Shown piece by piece: positions 22,681-35,005 of a stretch of 64,000 bases of DNA. The position numbers were made by a program, and so were the translations under genes. The stretch's first letter is position 1. The number at the start of each line of letters is the position of its first letter. The notes beneath the pieces were generated by a model that saw only the letters and a program-made list of their open reading frames with translations, had not been told where the DNA came from and did no database searches. The DNA comes from Silene conica. Taxonomy: Eukaryota; Streptophyta; Magnoliopsida; Caryophyllales; Caryophyllaceae. Location of the stretch: NCBI GenBank assembly GCA_029255685.2, contig CM055315.2, positions 27,967,501 to 28,031,500 of the forward strand, written 5' to 3'.

Positions 22681-24416
22681 TTCTCTCTTTATTCCGCTAA
22701 ATAATATTTTTTGGACATTAAATGACTTAAAGTAGCTAATAATCAATTATAAATGAATTATACTAAATTAATCAATTTATTCCGACTAAAAGAGATATAT
22801 GAGTTTAATGAACGTAAAATATCAAGTTATCAGCGGTCGAGTAAGGTGTACTTGACCGAGTACACCCATGTTGGCTAGACTTGTCGTGAGTTTTCAAATT
22901 AATATTTTTATCCACTACAAATTAAAACTAGTAGCAAGTGTAAGTAGGGGTCGATCCCACAAGGGAGGTCTTTTGTCGATTAAATGTGTGTTAAAGTTAA
23001 GTAACCAATTGGGGGTTTTGATATGTTGATTGATTAATTTAATAAAACAAAAATATAATGCAATGAAATATAAAAACGATGTAATATAATTATAAAATGA
23101 ATCTCCGAACAAACGATTTCCACCAACAAACTAAAGATTGAACATTGACTCTATTAATTTACTTTGTCCTTAAATACTTTGTTATTCAGATCATAAATTT
23201 CTATTCTCGCTTAAGTATAGCTAATCACTACGGAAGCGTACGTAAAAAACTTTTACGAATATGACAACCTAATTCAAGCGTCTAAGTTTAATCACAACGT
23301 AGAATAAATGATTAATTGATAGAAATATTCTGAACTATGAGTGAACTGCTCAAAATACTCTAAATTTTATTTTAACTACCAATATAAGCAACTAATACCC
23401 TTATTTGCTTTGAATAGAATTTGTTGTGTTGTTAATTTATTATAGCATGTTTTAATGGTGTGATTTAGTGAATAGATTAACAAAAAAGTAAAAAGATAAA
23501 GACGAGTTAAAGAAGGGTTAGCAATTTCTTCTCTTACTTAGCAGGTAACATGTCATATATTATAATAAAAGCAAATGAGAGCATTAGTTGATTATATTGG
23601 CAGTTAAAATAGAGTTCGGAGTATTTTGAGCAAGACACTCATAGTTCAGAGTATTTTTATCAATTAATCCTAGAATAAATCAATGAGAATTAATAAAGAT
23701 GAATGAACGCACTCACAAGCAAGTGGGATACAATTTGATTCATACAAGTATTATCTTTCTATAAATCAACAACGATGAAACGGCATACGAATTGATGAAA
23801 TATAGTTGCTACGAAATATTTAGGTGAATGAACAATCCGATTCGATTACCCAATTAGCAATTAATTTTTAATTAAAACAATTATGTGATCAAACTAGAAG
23901 TAAATTAACAATCAAACATTAAAACAAAACAATACTTGATATTCAAATGACAAAATAAAGATTAGAGTCTTACAATAAAAATAGCTTGAACGTTTCAATC
24001 TCTTGTTCCAAGAATTAAGAATTTAGCCCTCCATACAAAATGACTAACTAAAACAAACTCGAAATTGGAAATTGTTTATGTATTCTAATGATTAAAATGG
24101 TAGAGATAGTATGTAAAGCATATGAAGGCACACCCCTAAAAGTGTCAACAACACCTTCTTATAATAGGTCTTCAAAAGATATCTCCTTAATGTATCATAA
24201 AGTATATAAGTATTATTACCAACATAAAGGAGAATTAAGGAGTTGCTGAATACATTAAGTTCAATATTGTGCCATAAAAAGAATTGGAATCCAATGTTCT
24301 GCCATAAAATTGAGTTTGAATGCATGGAATCTAATGTTCATCTTTGATGTTAACTTGCTTTGACCATAGTAATTGGACCTTAACTTGGACCAAAAACCAC
24401 ATTTCATGACATCTTT
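22681..24416. other. dispersed-repeat sequence, no gene seen
   Basis: Segments such as GTAAGTAGGGGTCGATCCCA (22940-22959) and GTCGAGTAAGGTGTACTTGA (22836-22855) look like interspersed repeat, the latter resembling 26670-26760. A MULE-like MITE is inserted at 23310-23669. The open frames are short and unsupported. Confidence 0.4.
23310..23669. mobile_element. MULE-like MITE with about 100-bp inverted arms
   Basis: Left arm about 23310-23411 (GATTAATTGATAGAAATATT...) and right arm about 23567-23669 (...TTTTTATCAATTAATC) are inverted copies. The flanks TAGAATAAAT at 23300-23309 and 23671-23680 repeat exactly, a target duplication of 9-11 bp as made by Mutator-like elements. No coding sequence is seen. 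Confidence 0.75.
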
Positions 24417-26762
24417 TGTAACACCCTCATAACCTAAGGCCTTTAAAATAGGACCATCAGACCATGAGGACATTACCATCTCAGTTTCCTGAGATACAAT
24501 ATAAGATAAACAACCATAACCACATTATTATAGGTAAAGTATAACTGTGTAAAAGTGAAAGTACAACCCTCTGCCAAAACAACTAAAACCAAAGTAGATC
24601 ACTAAAGTTCATGCGGAAGCTACGACTCAAGGACTCTACAAACCTGTGGTGATCTCTCCTCCCAAGCCAGCTAGCAAAACTCATTTGCGAACCTGACACT
24701 CTGCTCACCATTACATGGATCATCACAGTAAAACAACAACAAACGTCAGCAACTGATTAATAAGACAGATACAATATTAAGCACAATACAATCAGTTATC
24801 ACTATCACCGCCATCACTGATACCATATCCGTGGTGGTCTTTATGTTAGGGTTTTTAGTTACTCATAAACTAAATATTTAGTCATACTAACATAATCCTT
24901 TAATTAACATTTTAATTAACATATTATTATGATCTTATGCATGCTTAAATATGCGGAAATAGAAGAGAAAACGAGTCCTTACACTCGGTCCTAATGCAAG
25001 CAAGGATGATCCTCCAATGTTCAACAAGAACACCTCCTTTGTGATGCACCAAGACAATCCCTTAAAGAACCGAAACCTTGTAGTTGCTAGGCTAGAAATC
25101 GGTTTCTCCTTAAACTATTCTAATCTCTCTAATTAGAATATTATTTCAATACTACAATTAGTATGTATTATTATCTTATAATATAGATTTGAGGTTGTAA
25201 ATACTCTCCTTACTTAGTGAAAATTTCGGCTAAGACTAGAAGAGGAATGAATGTTTGATGTCCTTCTTATATCTCATATAATTAGCATGCTTTAACTTAA
25301 GATAATAAAATAATTAACTTAAGAGCATGGGGAAGGGGGAGCCGGCCTTAGGGAAGAGCAACAAGGGAACAACTTCCCTTCTCAAGGCTCTTAGGGTGGC
25401 TCTAGGTTGGAGTCTCAAGGATTATGTCTAAACATAATGATTATAGTGTGTTTAATACACTAATCACTCACACCACCATCTCCTCATATCCGTCCCATTT
25501 AATCCATAAAATGGATTTCATTTTACAATTTGTCAATCTTACAATTTGTACAAAGTGTAACATCTTATATGTCACTAATTAATAAAATGTTTTAGTACAT
25601 TTAAAACATATAAATATTTATCTCATAAACATTGTACATAATTAAATAAATCACATTTATTAATTAACAAGTAATTCGAAATTATAATTGTAAAATGATA
25701 TTTTATCGTCAATACGATTTACAACCTTTGTATTAATTTCAACCCGATTCATTCAAATAACGATATAATAAAGTATTGTTCAATGTTTAACAATTGACAC
25801 GTTTCAATTTTAAACATAAATCTTACATTAAGATTTAACCTCTAATTTCTCGATATACGAGTTTAAGGAATATGATCAAATCGTATCTTAATACATTTGA
25901 TCACTTTAACAATTAAGGGAATTGTCCTAAAGGTGTGACCTAAAGGGATCAACTGACCACCACCGTCATACGACAGTAATGTCAAACTCTAGCTAGCCAA
26001 TCATTACCGATTAATGTTGGTCAGTTGACTAATATAAATCGTATCATCCCTTGCGCATTCTCGTCATGAGATTTAATTATGTGATCGCACTATTGTTGAG
26101 GACATATTTCCCAACACTTTATCCCCACTCCAATTCCCCCATTTACCGCGGCAAGGGGTACCTAGACCATTAATGTGCACATCCTCTCCGTGGCGGGTCC
26201 CACAAAGAGCGATCATAGGAGTGAGATCCGTTTCCCGCAACGGTCCCACAAATTACCATTTTAATCTTAGAGATCATACAATATACAGTGATATAATAAC
26301 AATACAGTATCATCACAACACTATCATACAGAAACTGAGTAGGGAAACCCTACCTCAACAACAAGTATCGCAGGATACAATTAATGCACAATCGTCCTAC
26401 CAACGTTTCTCTATGAATCCTCCTCCTAAGGATTATATACATACGAATTACTCACTAATCAACCATAAACTATGATACAAATGCGATAGAGTAACACTTA
26501 CTTGATAGAATACGGGCTAGCTAGATCATCGGCGCGTCTAAAGCTTTGTTAAACACTCCTGAAGGATTTGGAAGAGAGAAAGGGGAAATGGAATTAGGGT
26601 TTTGTCTTTTTCTAATTTAGGTAACCTCGGTTTGACTTTTATAATAATCGCGGTCTGACGTTTGGCAAGACAGCCGAGTAAGACTCACTCGGCCGAGTAC
26701 CACTTACTCGGCCAAGTGTGACCTACTCGGTCGATTAACTTATACTCGGCCGAGTTGGTTCA
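24417..26762 (-). mobile_element. gypsy-like LTR or LTR fragment, split by a solo LTR
   Basis: It begins TGTAACACCCTCATAACC and ends about GAGTTGGTTCA. Without the insertion it is about 1.07 kb. The repeated ACTCGGCCGAGT units (26670-26757) and the TGTTACA end resemble Ty3/gypsy LTRs. No target duplication or primer site is found, so the borders are tentative. Confidence 0.35.
24844..26116 (-). mobile_element. Ty1/copia-type solo LTR
   Basis: It runs from TGTTAGGG to TTCCCAACA (1,273 bp) and is flanked by a perfect CTTTA duplication (24839-24843, 26117-26121). On the minus strand it starts TGTTGGGAAATATGTCC, a common copia LTR start. There is no internal domain. Rejoining the flanks gives one continuous repeat, confirming insertion. 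Confidence 0.9.
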
Positions 26763-26765
26763 CGA

Positions 26766-28252
26766 CTCATTTGCCTTTCTCAATTCTAAAGTTATAGCTT
26801 CATTAGCTATAACTTTGGATTGAAGCTCTTTAATGTTGAGTTTTAGTTTTGAGGTTATAGCTTCATTAGCTATAACTTTAGACTCAAGAACCTTTTTCTC
26901 AGACATCACTGTTTCCAATTTAACATTGGTTTCAATGTTTATTTTGGATTTCAGTTTCTTAGCTTTGGCTTTAAGAACTTGATTTTCCTCAGCGATATCG
27001 AGGATTTGTTCTTTCAACTCATCTAACTCAAGACTTTGTTCATGACATTGGTCTAGGGTTTTCTCAAAGTATTTAATTAACATAGCTTTAAACAGATTTT
27101 TAACTTAACTTTTAAGTTGTAGAAAATTTACCTCTTGGTCATCGTCGTCTGAGTCGGATTCTCCAAGGAGACACATCTGAGATATGTCGTCTTCATCATG
27201 GTTGTTGGTGATTAGATCTAGGCTGACGTTGCTTAAGCAAAGGTTTGCTACCTCATCTTCTTCTGAGTCCTCGTCATCTTCAGATTCTAATTCTCCCCAA
27301 CATGACGCAAGCATAACCTTTTTGAATTCTGTTTTGGTCTTTTCCCTCTTGGATTTGTCTTTGATATTGTCCAGATTGGACAATCCTTGATCATGTGATC
27401 TTGTTGACCGCACTTGAAACATCCTCTTTTGAAGAATGTTTGTTTATAGTCAGTTTTCCTTTTGTCAACCATTTTGTTATTAGGGCTTTTGTATCTTCCT
27501 TTAAAAACCGCTTTCTTGAATCGTCTTGCGAATAGAACTGTTTCGTCATCAAGTTCTTGTTCGCATTCCTCGCTTGTAGAGGCTTGTAGTGCGACGCCCT
27601 TTCCTTTAGGGTCATCATCATCTTTGTTTAGCATGATCTCATGAGCCCTCAGAGATCCTATGAGTTCTTGGTAAGTCATTTGTGATAGGTCACGCGCTTC
27701 TTCAATGGCCATGACTTTGGGTTGCCATTTTTAGTAAGACTTCTGACAATCTTTCGAATGATATCTTCAGAATCATCTTCCTACCAAGGTTCCCTAGTTC
27801 ATTAATAAAGCAAGAAAATCGTGCAGACATGCTATCAATAGATTCATTCTTTTCCATAGTGAAAAGTTCATATCTTTGAATAAGCAAATCTATACGATGT
27901 TTCTTGACTACGGATGTTCCTTCATAGACAAGTTCAAGACCGTCCCATATTTCTTTAGCAGAATTACAAGATGAAAATCGGTCAAATTCTGAAGTTATCA
28001 TACCGTTTTTTAGGAGACTCATAGCCTTTGAATTTTTCTCTGCTATCTTGTAGTCGGCTTCTACATAATCACTTTCCATCTTTTCATTGGTAGTGCCATT
28101 TGCGGCGGCGACCAAGATTTTCTTTGGTCCGGTTTGGATGATCTTCCAGCATTCTCAATCACATCCCTTGATGTAGTGGGTCATCATGTTCTTCTATAAA
28201 CTGTAGTTCTTACCATCGAAGATAGGACACTTGAGGTGCTTGGAATCCATTG
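26766..28252 (-). pseudogene. Ty1/copia gag relic
   Basis: On the minus strand from 28252 (MDSKHLKCPIFDGKNY) the frame shows the UBN2-type gag region, a CCHC zinc knuckle (CFKCGQQDHMIKDC, about 27385-27425), an acidic stretch and a coiled coil with a doubled SKVIANEAIT unit (about 26770-26890). It is broken by two in-frame stops near the start where Trp is expected (TAG at about 28200, TGA at about 28167), by frameshifts near 27780, 27740 and 27370, and by a stop near 27100. It stops abruptly at about 26766; protease, integrase and polymerase are absent. Confidence 0.85.
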
Positions 28253-28323
28253 TTGATAGAATATATAATACAGAATCAATAACAGGATCGATCTCAGGCG
28301 GTTAGGCGATCAAGAGCACGAGA

Positions 28324-28334
28324 CTCTGATACCA
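28324..28334 (-). other. tRNA-iMet primer-binding site of the copia element
   Basis: The minus strand reads TGGTATCAGAG, complementary to the 3' end of initiator tRNA-Met. It lies two bases inside the LTR border, as expected. Confidence 0.85.
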
Positions 28335-28336
28335 AT

Positions 28337-29764
28337 TGAAGAGTCTATATTGACCTAGATCTACTCAAGAAGGGGGGTTGAATTGAGTATGCCTTCTTTT
28401 TATAATCTTTTTCTATGTGTTCGTTTGTATGTTGGATGTCGAGTAAAGCAAGAAATAAAGAGAGACACGATATTTTTGAAGTGGTTCAGTTTCACAATTC
28501 GAAACCTACGTCCACTATTCTCGATTAATAAAATTAGTACCTTCTCCGAATTACAATTTTATCAACCCTACTCGTACAACTTTGATATTAGTTGTAACTC
28601 AATCTAGATACCGTAAAATATCTAGCTACGTCAAGTATCGTGAAATACTTGATTACAACGAGTACCGTTAAATACTCAATCTATCTTACGCTAATAAGAT
28701 AAGTCTTCAATAAGTTCTTCGACTTCACAATCTTGAATGAATAAGATCAATGCTAGAGCACTTGAATCTTGAAACGAAATATGACAATTAAAGCGCAATT
28801 GTGGAGTTAAGAGAATGGCGGCGGTTTTCTCTCTCTTCCTTGATTTGTGTGCGTGTGGTTTCGTGTCCATTAATGTGTCATAAGTATTCTATTTATATAG
28901 AATTATATCTAGGTTAATTAAAACCCTATATGACTTAGGAATATTACTTAAACTAGAATTCTAGTCTTTAGGTAATATTACCATAAATCTAATCTTAATT
29001 TATTTAGGAAAGATTTAAATAAGATATTTAAGTATTATATATGGAATCAATTTTCTAATTCATATTTAGGAAAGATCTTATATAATAAATAAATAATAAC
29101 CTTATTAATGTCAATTTCCTAAACTTTGTCAAAACATAATAAATTATATTTGCATAATATAATCTAATTTGTTTTAAGATATCAAAATATATACATAATA
29201 TTTATTTAGTCAATGCTACACAAATATGGAACATGTGATTATACACGGTTTCCAAAACCGTTTAACACGATTTCTAGGATTATATTATTTGACAATTTAA
29301 GTTAAATAAAAATCCTTAGTTTATTAGAAATAAATAATTGACTCATAAGAAAATTATTTATTCGTCTTTAACTATTAGATATTTGATATTAACCCATAAA
29401 GATTAATAATTCCATATTTCTAAAAATAGAATACCGATTAAACGTTAATTGATCACGACGACTTTGGAAACCAAAATCGTTTCAACCATCAAACTTCTTC
29501 CGAACATTTCTTCTTTATGGAGTTATAACTATGAGCCAATCTTACACTAAAGTTATAGTTGATAAGTATAACTTTAGTTAACTTCCGTTTACTATATATT
29601 TGCGATCTTCTTTCAATTTTCAACTAGTCAATTCTTTGACTAATATTCTTGAATCTTTTATATTTGATTGATGAGATCTTCTAATCTAATATTATGTACA
29701 CCTAGCACACGATTATACGCACGAGTATATAATATATTTAGCTAGACTTGTCATTATCAAAACA
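28337..29764 (-). mobile_element. Ty1/copia LTR (5' LTR of the gag relic)
   Basis: On the minus strand it starts TGTTTTGATAATGACAAG (29764) and ends GACTCTTCA (28337), about 1.43 kb, immediately before the primer-binding site. The matching 3' LTR is missing because the element is truncated. The outer border is inferred from TG alone. Confidence 0.7.
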
Positions 29765-30067
29765 TAAGCGTATATATTTAATATATGTATTTGAATATAT
29801 GTTTCAACAATATTTATTTAATATTATTTACAATATTAATTTCATATTATTAAAGTACTAAACTAATCAATTTCTTTATCTTTATATTAATTTCATATTT
29901 TAAAATTCTAAAATAATTAATTTCTTTATCTTTTAATTATTAACAATATTAATTTCATATTATTAAAGTTCTAAAATAATTGATTTCTTTCTCTTTATAT
30001 TTTTAACAATATTAATTTAAATTACTAAAAACAAACAAACCTGTAAAGTTCATGGGTTACAACCTAG
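29765..30067 (+). mobile_element. Helitron 3' end, decayed
   Basis: AACCTGTAA (30038-30046) and TTCATGGGTT (30049-30058) form a weakened hairpin 5 bases before CTAG (30064-30067), which is followed by T. The lost pairs look like C-to-T/G-to-A changes of a CCCGTGAA/TTCACGGG stem. AT-rich repeated units (ATTAATTTCATATTATTAAAG) lie upstream. No 5' end was identified. Confidence 0.45.
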
Positions 30068-30385
30068 TTATATAGATAAGATTATACAACCACTACATTA
30101 AATAAATCTGTGGTGTTATTTCGCACTAACCTAAAACCGACTGGTTTAATAGGTCTGAACGCACGATTCATGCCGAAAATCTAACAGGTCAAAATCTCTG
30201 TACAATCAACATTATAGTATGAATCTGGCTTCTTTATTTGCACCCAAAAAAAAAATTAGAATCTGGCTTCTTTATAATACCAACCAAAGTACTAAACAAT
30301 CATTTATATCCTATATTTTATTCCCTTTCGCTAAGTACCGAACCAAACATTTATTCCATCCGATCGCACCCGTACCCTCCCGACA

Positions 30386-32807
30386 ATGACAAACTCCTCA
30401 ATCCTGAACCCAAACCCGAATCCCATCACGAAACCACTGCTCCTAATCAACCGAGTACCGGACTACAACGTCTCCTTCTTCAAGCACCTCTCCTCGTACT
30501 TTACCCTACTGGACCCCACCGCTGAGGTGGGGTCCGACGGGGAGAAGTACAAGGACCTTCTGCGGGTCAACGCAAGCGGGGTCCGCGCGGTCTACTGTAT
30601 GGGTTTGTCCCCACTAAGGAAGGACACGCTGGACTGCCTCCCGGCAGTCGAGTGTGTGATCGGTACCGCTGTTGGAACCGACCACATTGATGTCACCGAG
30701 TGTCGCCGTCGTGGGATAGCCGTTACTAATAACGGGGATGCGTTTTCTGATGATGTTGCGGATTGCGCTGTCGGGTTATTGTTGGATGTGCTCCGGAGTA
30801 TGTCCGCTGCTGATCGGTTTGTTCGGGCCGGGTCTTGGCCTGTTTCTGGGGCGTATCCGCTTGGTTCCAGCGTGAGTTTTTATGTCTCGGTCTTTTGATT
30901 TTCTCTCATTTTGAATTGCTGATCATGTTATCGTAATATAGAATTTACATATAGTTGACTTAATTAAACCGGGATAGTGAGATAGAGGGATGATAACGAG
31001 TCGGGTTTAGTCTCACCTGCAACCATTTTTAATAAGCACATACTACTTTTAAAATCCTCTATTATTAAGCATGAAATGATACTGGCGTTTTGATGAATTT
31101 GAGTTAAGTTCGTATATATTTGGTGGGTTAATGATAATCGGTGAACTAATAAGTATATATTAGAATATATTAGAATGATAAATAGACGATTTAATACTTC
31201 AATCAAGAAATTAAGCTAAAAATACAATTCTTTATATAGACTAATGTATAGAGCTTAGGGATATATGATAGAATTTAAAAAATGCAACATAGAAAACCAA
31301 AAAAATCAGGGGTACATTGTAGAATATGTCAAAACTTTATACACAAATTCTCATTGAAGACGAGCACTATCCGTCACAAGCTGAAGACGGATAGTGCACC
31401 TCTCACAATGTGCAAGGACAACATCCATGGATACTCCATTTCCCCACTTGTCCTCCCACTTGCTTTATTGTAAGAGAGAAGTATCCGTCTTCAACTTGTA
31501 ACGGATAGTATCTGTCACAAGCAAGACACACTGAATTTATATTATTGTTTGTCTTCCACATATAATATATGTGAGGGGTGATTAGAAACCATGAAGTCAA
31601 AATAACTCTGTTTAACTACTAGACTAAGACCTATTGCGTAGTAAATAGTTAGGGTAAGATTATTGGTAGTCTTGAGACGAGAATTTAGCAAGTCTGGAGA
31701 CAAGACTCACTCAAAACTACCAATTATTTACCAAAGTCTTAACAAAGTCTTAAGTTGAGTTTTGAAAACTCAAGACTCAACATAAGACTTTGGTTGAGTC
31801 TTGACCCCACTTTCCATTGAAATTATCGAATGAGTGGGGTCATGTGTCATTTCTTTTTGTAAAAGAAAAAGTTAGGTAAAAAAAAAGTAATGTCTGTGGT
31901 GAGTCCGATGGATAATGTATAAAGTCTGAAGTGGATCTGGGTGAGTCTGGATAATAAAAAAATAATAAAAGTTAGTGGAAGGCTGACGTGACAGAGTTTT
32001 AAGACTTTGGGAAACGGATAATGTTACCATTAGTACATAGTAGTGTATAGTTGTATACAGCTCCATAATGTGTATATACTTGAGTAAAAGAAGAATACTG
32101 GGTTTTTTTCCATCAAATTTGATGTAAAAGGTTTAGGTGGTTCCGTTAGTTTGATGTAAAAGGTTTAGGTGGTACACTGTGTTTTCTGGGTTGAATCGTT
32201 ATTTCTGTATCTATAGCATTTGATTTGCATCTGAATTATCAAAAACTGAAAATCAATAGAATGGCATTTGTGGTACTTGCAGTTAACAAGAAAGAGAGTA
32301 GGCATTGTAGGCCTAGGAAGCATCGGTTCACGGGTTGCCAAGAGACTCATTCCATTTGGTTGCAGCATTGCATACACCTCAAGGAGACATAATCCCTCTG
32401 TTCCATACCCTTTCTATGAGACCGTTCATAAATTGGCTCTTGAGTCTGATATTCTCATCCTTTGTTGCACCCTGACCGACCAAACACGCCACATGATAAA
32501 TACGGATGTCATGACTGCCTTGGGAAACAAGGGTGTATTGATCAACGTTGGTCGTGGGGGTTTGATTGATGAGCCGGAGATGGTGAGGTTTCTGGTGGAA
32601 GGAAGACTAGGAGGGGCTGGTCTTGATGTGTTTGAGAATGAACCAAGCGTGCCGAAGGAGTTGTTTGGTTTGGATAATGTTGTGTTGTCTCCTCACCAAG
32701 CTGTCTTGACTCCGGAATCAGTTCAGGCTTCTAAAGATGCTGCACTTGCGAATTTGTTGGCCTTCTTTGCAAACAAGCCCTTGTTAAGTCCTGTAAGATT
32801 GGATTAA
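30386..32807 (+). CDS. HPR3: glyoxylate/hydroxypyruvate reductase, HPR3-like (copy A)
   Basis: Exons 30386-30871 and 32283-32807, separated by a 1,411-bp GT-AG intron, give 336 residues. The protein is a D-isomer-specific 2-hydroxyacid dehydrogenase. Its Rossmann motif is GLGSIG (172-177), followed by SRR (195-197), which suits NADPH. The catalytic set is Arg253 (NVGRGG), Glu282 (ENEP) and His300 (SPHQ). The family reduces glyoxylate and hydroxypyruvate, backing up peroxisomal HPR1 in photorespiration; related enzymes use hydroxyphenylpyruvate, so the substrate is not certain. There is no clear targeting peptide. It is followed by a near-copy at 33856-35005 with the same single intron position. 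The long intron carries a MITE. The start is the first ATG before the conserved KPLLLINR segment. Confidence 0.93.
31338..31535. mobile_element. MITE in the intron of HPR3-like copy A
   Basis: ATTCTCATTGAAGACGAGCA at the left and repeated ATCCGTC/GACGGATA palindromic units (31365-31395, 31483-31520) mark a small repeat. Similar units lie in the STAY-GREEN intron (57515-57620), where TTCATTGAGAATTTGTG reads in reverse. Exact ends are not fixed. Confidence 0.5.
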
Positions 32808-33855
32808 GATTCATGCCCCTAAAATCAAACAGCTGTTTCTTTAGGGTTTAAGGTGTGAATCTTGTACGATTGTCTTAATAAAATTGCTGCTTTATCTGAT
32901 ACGGAGTCGTAGGCAATGCCATCATCCTGGGCTTCTTGCTAAATTGCTCTCTTACTTTTTGTACGAAACACTTGTCTAATACGAAGTCATTTATTATAAG
33001 ACCATCTCCCTCGTGTGAAGCAACCCTATCCTCGTCTAATATTTTTTGTAGTAAGGTTGGGATAACTCGGTAGTATGATTTTGGGGAGCCCAACCTTGCA
33101 TAACAAAACAGAACTAAGCCGAATAACACGACTTTTACTCTAACAGAGGTTCCGAATTGACCCAACCTTATCTGATCCAGCCCATATGAATCAGTCTCAT
33201 GTTTAATTTCATCGAAAATCTGACAAAACCAATCCTGCATTGATGCAGCCGCTAATTCTACTATAGTAAATAAGGAGTGCAGTAATTTGCCGAGGGAGGA
33301 ACACTGATTCTCACAGAGAAAGAAACACACAACTCCGGTTACATGGCTGAAATAAGATTGCGTAATTTTAAATGGTCACAACTTGGAATTGCACTCGGGT
33401 TATGCTACACCAACTCGAGTCAAGGAGAATCTGTCTGCTGACCCGATCATCAGATGAATCCGGTATCAACCAACTTATATGTATAATGGCTTTCGTTCTC
33501 AATCACAGACTCACACTCCACTGCATTCTGCATTACTCTAGCCTACTAATTCACTGAATTGGCAGCTTCTCATTATTCATCAGCAATTTCTATTTCCAGC
33601 TTGTCTCATTTCATGCACTTGGTTATATACAAATACTTGTGTAACACGGTTGGTTTTACACAAATATATTGTAAAGCGGATTATTTTGATAACTATTTTA
33701 TACCATACGTAGCCGGTAGCCATATTTTAGATAATTCAGATCCGTGTTCTACAATACTGACTACTGAGTATAACTGTATAGATTATAAAATCGTGCACGT
33801 CATTCTCACTAGTCTAAAGCTTATTACTTTTCCAATTCCACTCATATTGTCAACA
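32808..33855. other. spacer between the HPR3-like copies
   Basis: This spacer holds the 3' untranslated part of copy A and the promoter/leader of copy B. No separate gene is supported; the 151-codon minus-strand frame at 32875-33330 has no recognisable domain. Confidence 0.5.
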
Positions 33856-35005
33856 ATGGCAACCTCCAAAACCCCTCACCATCCACACCCGAAACCACTA
33901 CTCCTAATCCACCGGGAACCAGTCCCCGGACCCTCCTCCTTCGAGTACCTTTCCTCATACTTTACCCTGCTGGACCCCACTGCAGACGTAGGCCTTGACA
34001 GGGATGCCTACAAGGACGCTCTACGAGCCTACGCAGGTGGAGTCCGAGCTGTGTACTGTTCAGGTCTGTCCCAACTAGGGAAGGACACGCTGGATTGCCT
34101 TCCTTATTTGGAGTGCGTGGTCGGGTCCTCTGTCGGAACCGATCACATTGATCTTGCTGAGTGTCGCCGTCGTGGGATATCTGTTGCTAATATTGGTGAC
34201 GCTTTTTCAACTGATGTTGCTGATTACGCGGTAGGGTTGTTGCTGGATGTGCTTCGGGGAATTTCAGCTACTGATCGGTTTGTACGGGTCGGGTCTTGGC
34301 CTGTCTGTCGGGAGATTCCACTTGGCTTTAGTGTAAGTTGCTTTTTTGTTATCTTCAATTCTGAGGTTTAGGTTGTTCGCTGATCGTAGTGTCGTAGTGA
34401 GAACATCCCAAGTACATGTCGCCGAGTTGAATGCTCTTATTATTTGTTGAGAATCATGATGACAATTATGTTGATTGCAGTTAACCAGAAAACGAGTAGG
34501 CATTGTAGGCCTAGGAAGCATCGGTTCACTGATCGCCAAGAGACTTGTTCCATTTGGTTGCACCATTGCATACACCTCAAGGCGCAATAACCCCTCAGTT
34601 CCATACCCTTTCTACGACACAGTCCATAACTTAGCAACCGAGTCAGACATTCTCATCCTTTGCTGCACCCTAACCAATCAAACCCACCACATGATCAATA
34701 AGGATGTCATGACCGCCTTAGGAAACAGAGGCGTATTGATCAACGTTGGTCGTGGAGGTTTGATCGATGAGGCGGAAATGGTGAGGTTTCTGGTGGAAGG
34801 AAGACTAGGAGGGGTTGGTGCTGATGTGTTTGAGAATGAACCAAGCGTGCCCAAAGAGTTGTTTGGGTTGAATAATGTGGTGTTTTCCCCTCATCAAGCG
34901 GTTTTGACTCCTCAATCGCTTCAGGCTGCTAAAGATACTGCATTAGGGAATTTGTTGGCCTTCTTTGCAAATAAGCCATTGCTAAGTCCTCTAAAACTGG
35001 ATTAA
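33856..35005 (+). CDS. HPR3: glyoxylate/hydroxypyruvate reductase, HPR3-like (copy B)
   Basis: Exons 33856-34332 and 34481-35005 give 333 residues. The single intron (148 bp) sits at the same codon as in copy A. It keeps GLGSIG, the SRR cofactor motif, Arg250, Glu279 and His297, so it should be active. It is very similar to copy A throughout (for example LTRKRVGIVGLGSIG, ILINVGRGG-like and VFENEPSVPKELFGL blocks), differing mostly at the N-terminus (MATSKTPHHPHP). I start at 33856 rather than at an in-frame ATG at 33559, because the upstream stretch has no family similarity and copy A starts at the equivalent place. It is a tandem duplicate of copy A; relative expression cannot be judged. Confidence 0.93.

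Noticed and set aside
23553-23575. TCATATATTATAATAAAAGC as a Helitron 5' end pairing with the 3' end at 30067
   Set aside because: The base before TC is G, not A, and the segment lies at the inner edge of the right arm of the MITE at 23310-23669, so the likeness is probably chance.
32875-33330. 151-codon minus-strand open frame between the HPR3-like genes
   Set aside because: No recognisable motif and it overlaps the likely 3' end of copy A and promoter of copy B.
33559-33855. N-terminal extension of HPR3-like copy B from an upstream ATG
   Set aside because: The extra 99 residues resemble no family member and copy A starts at the equivalent downstream position.
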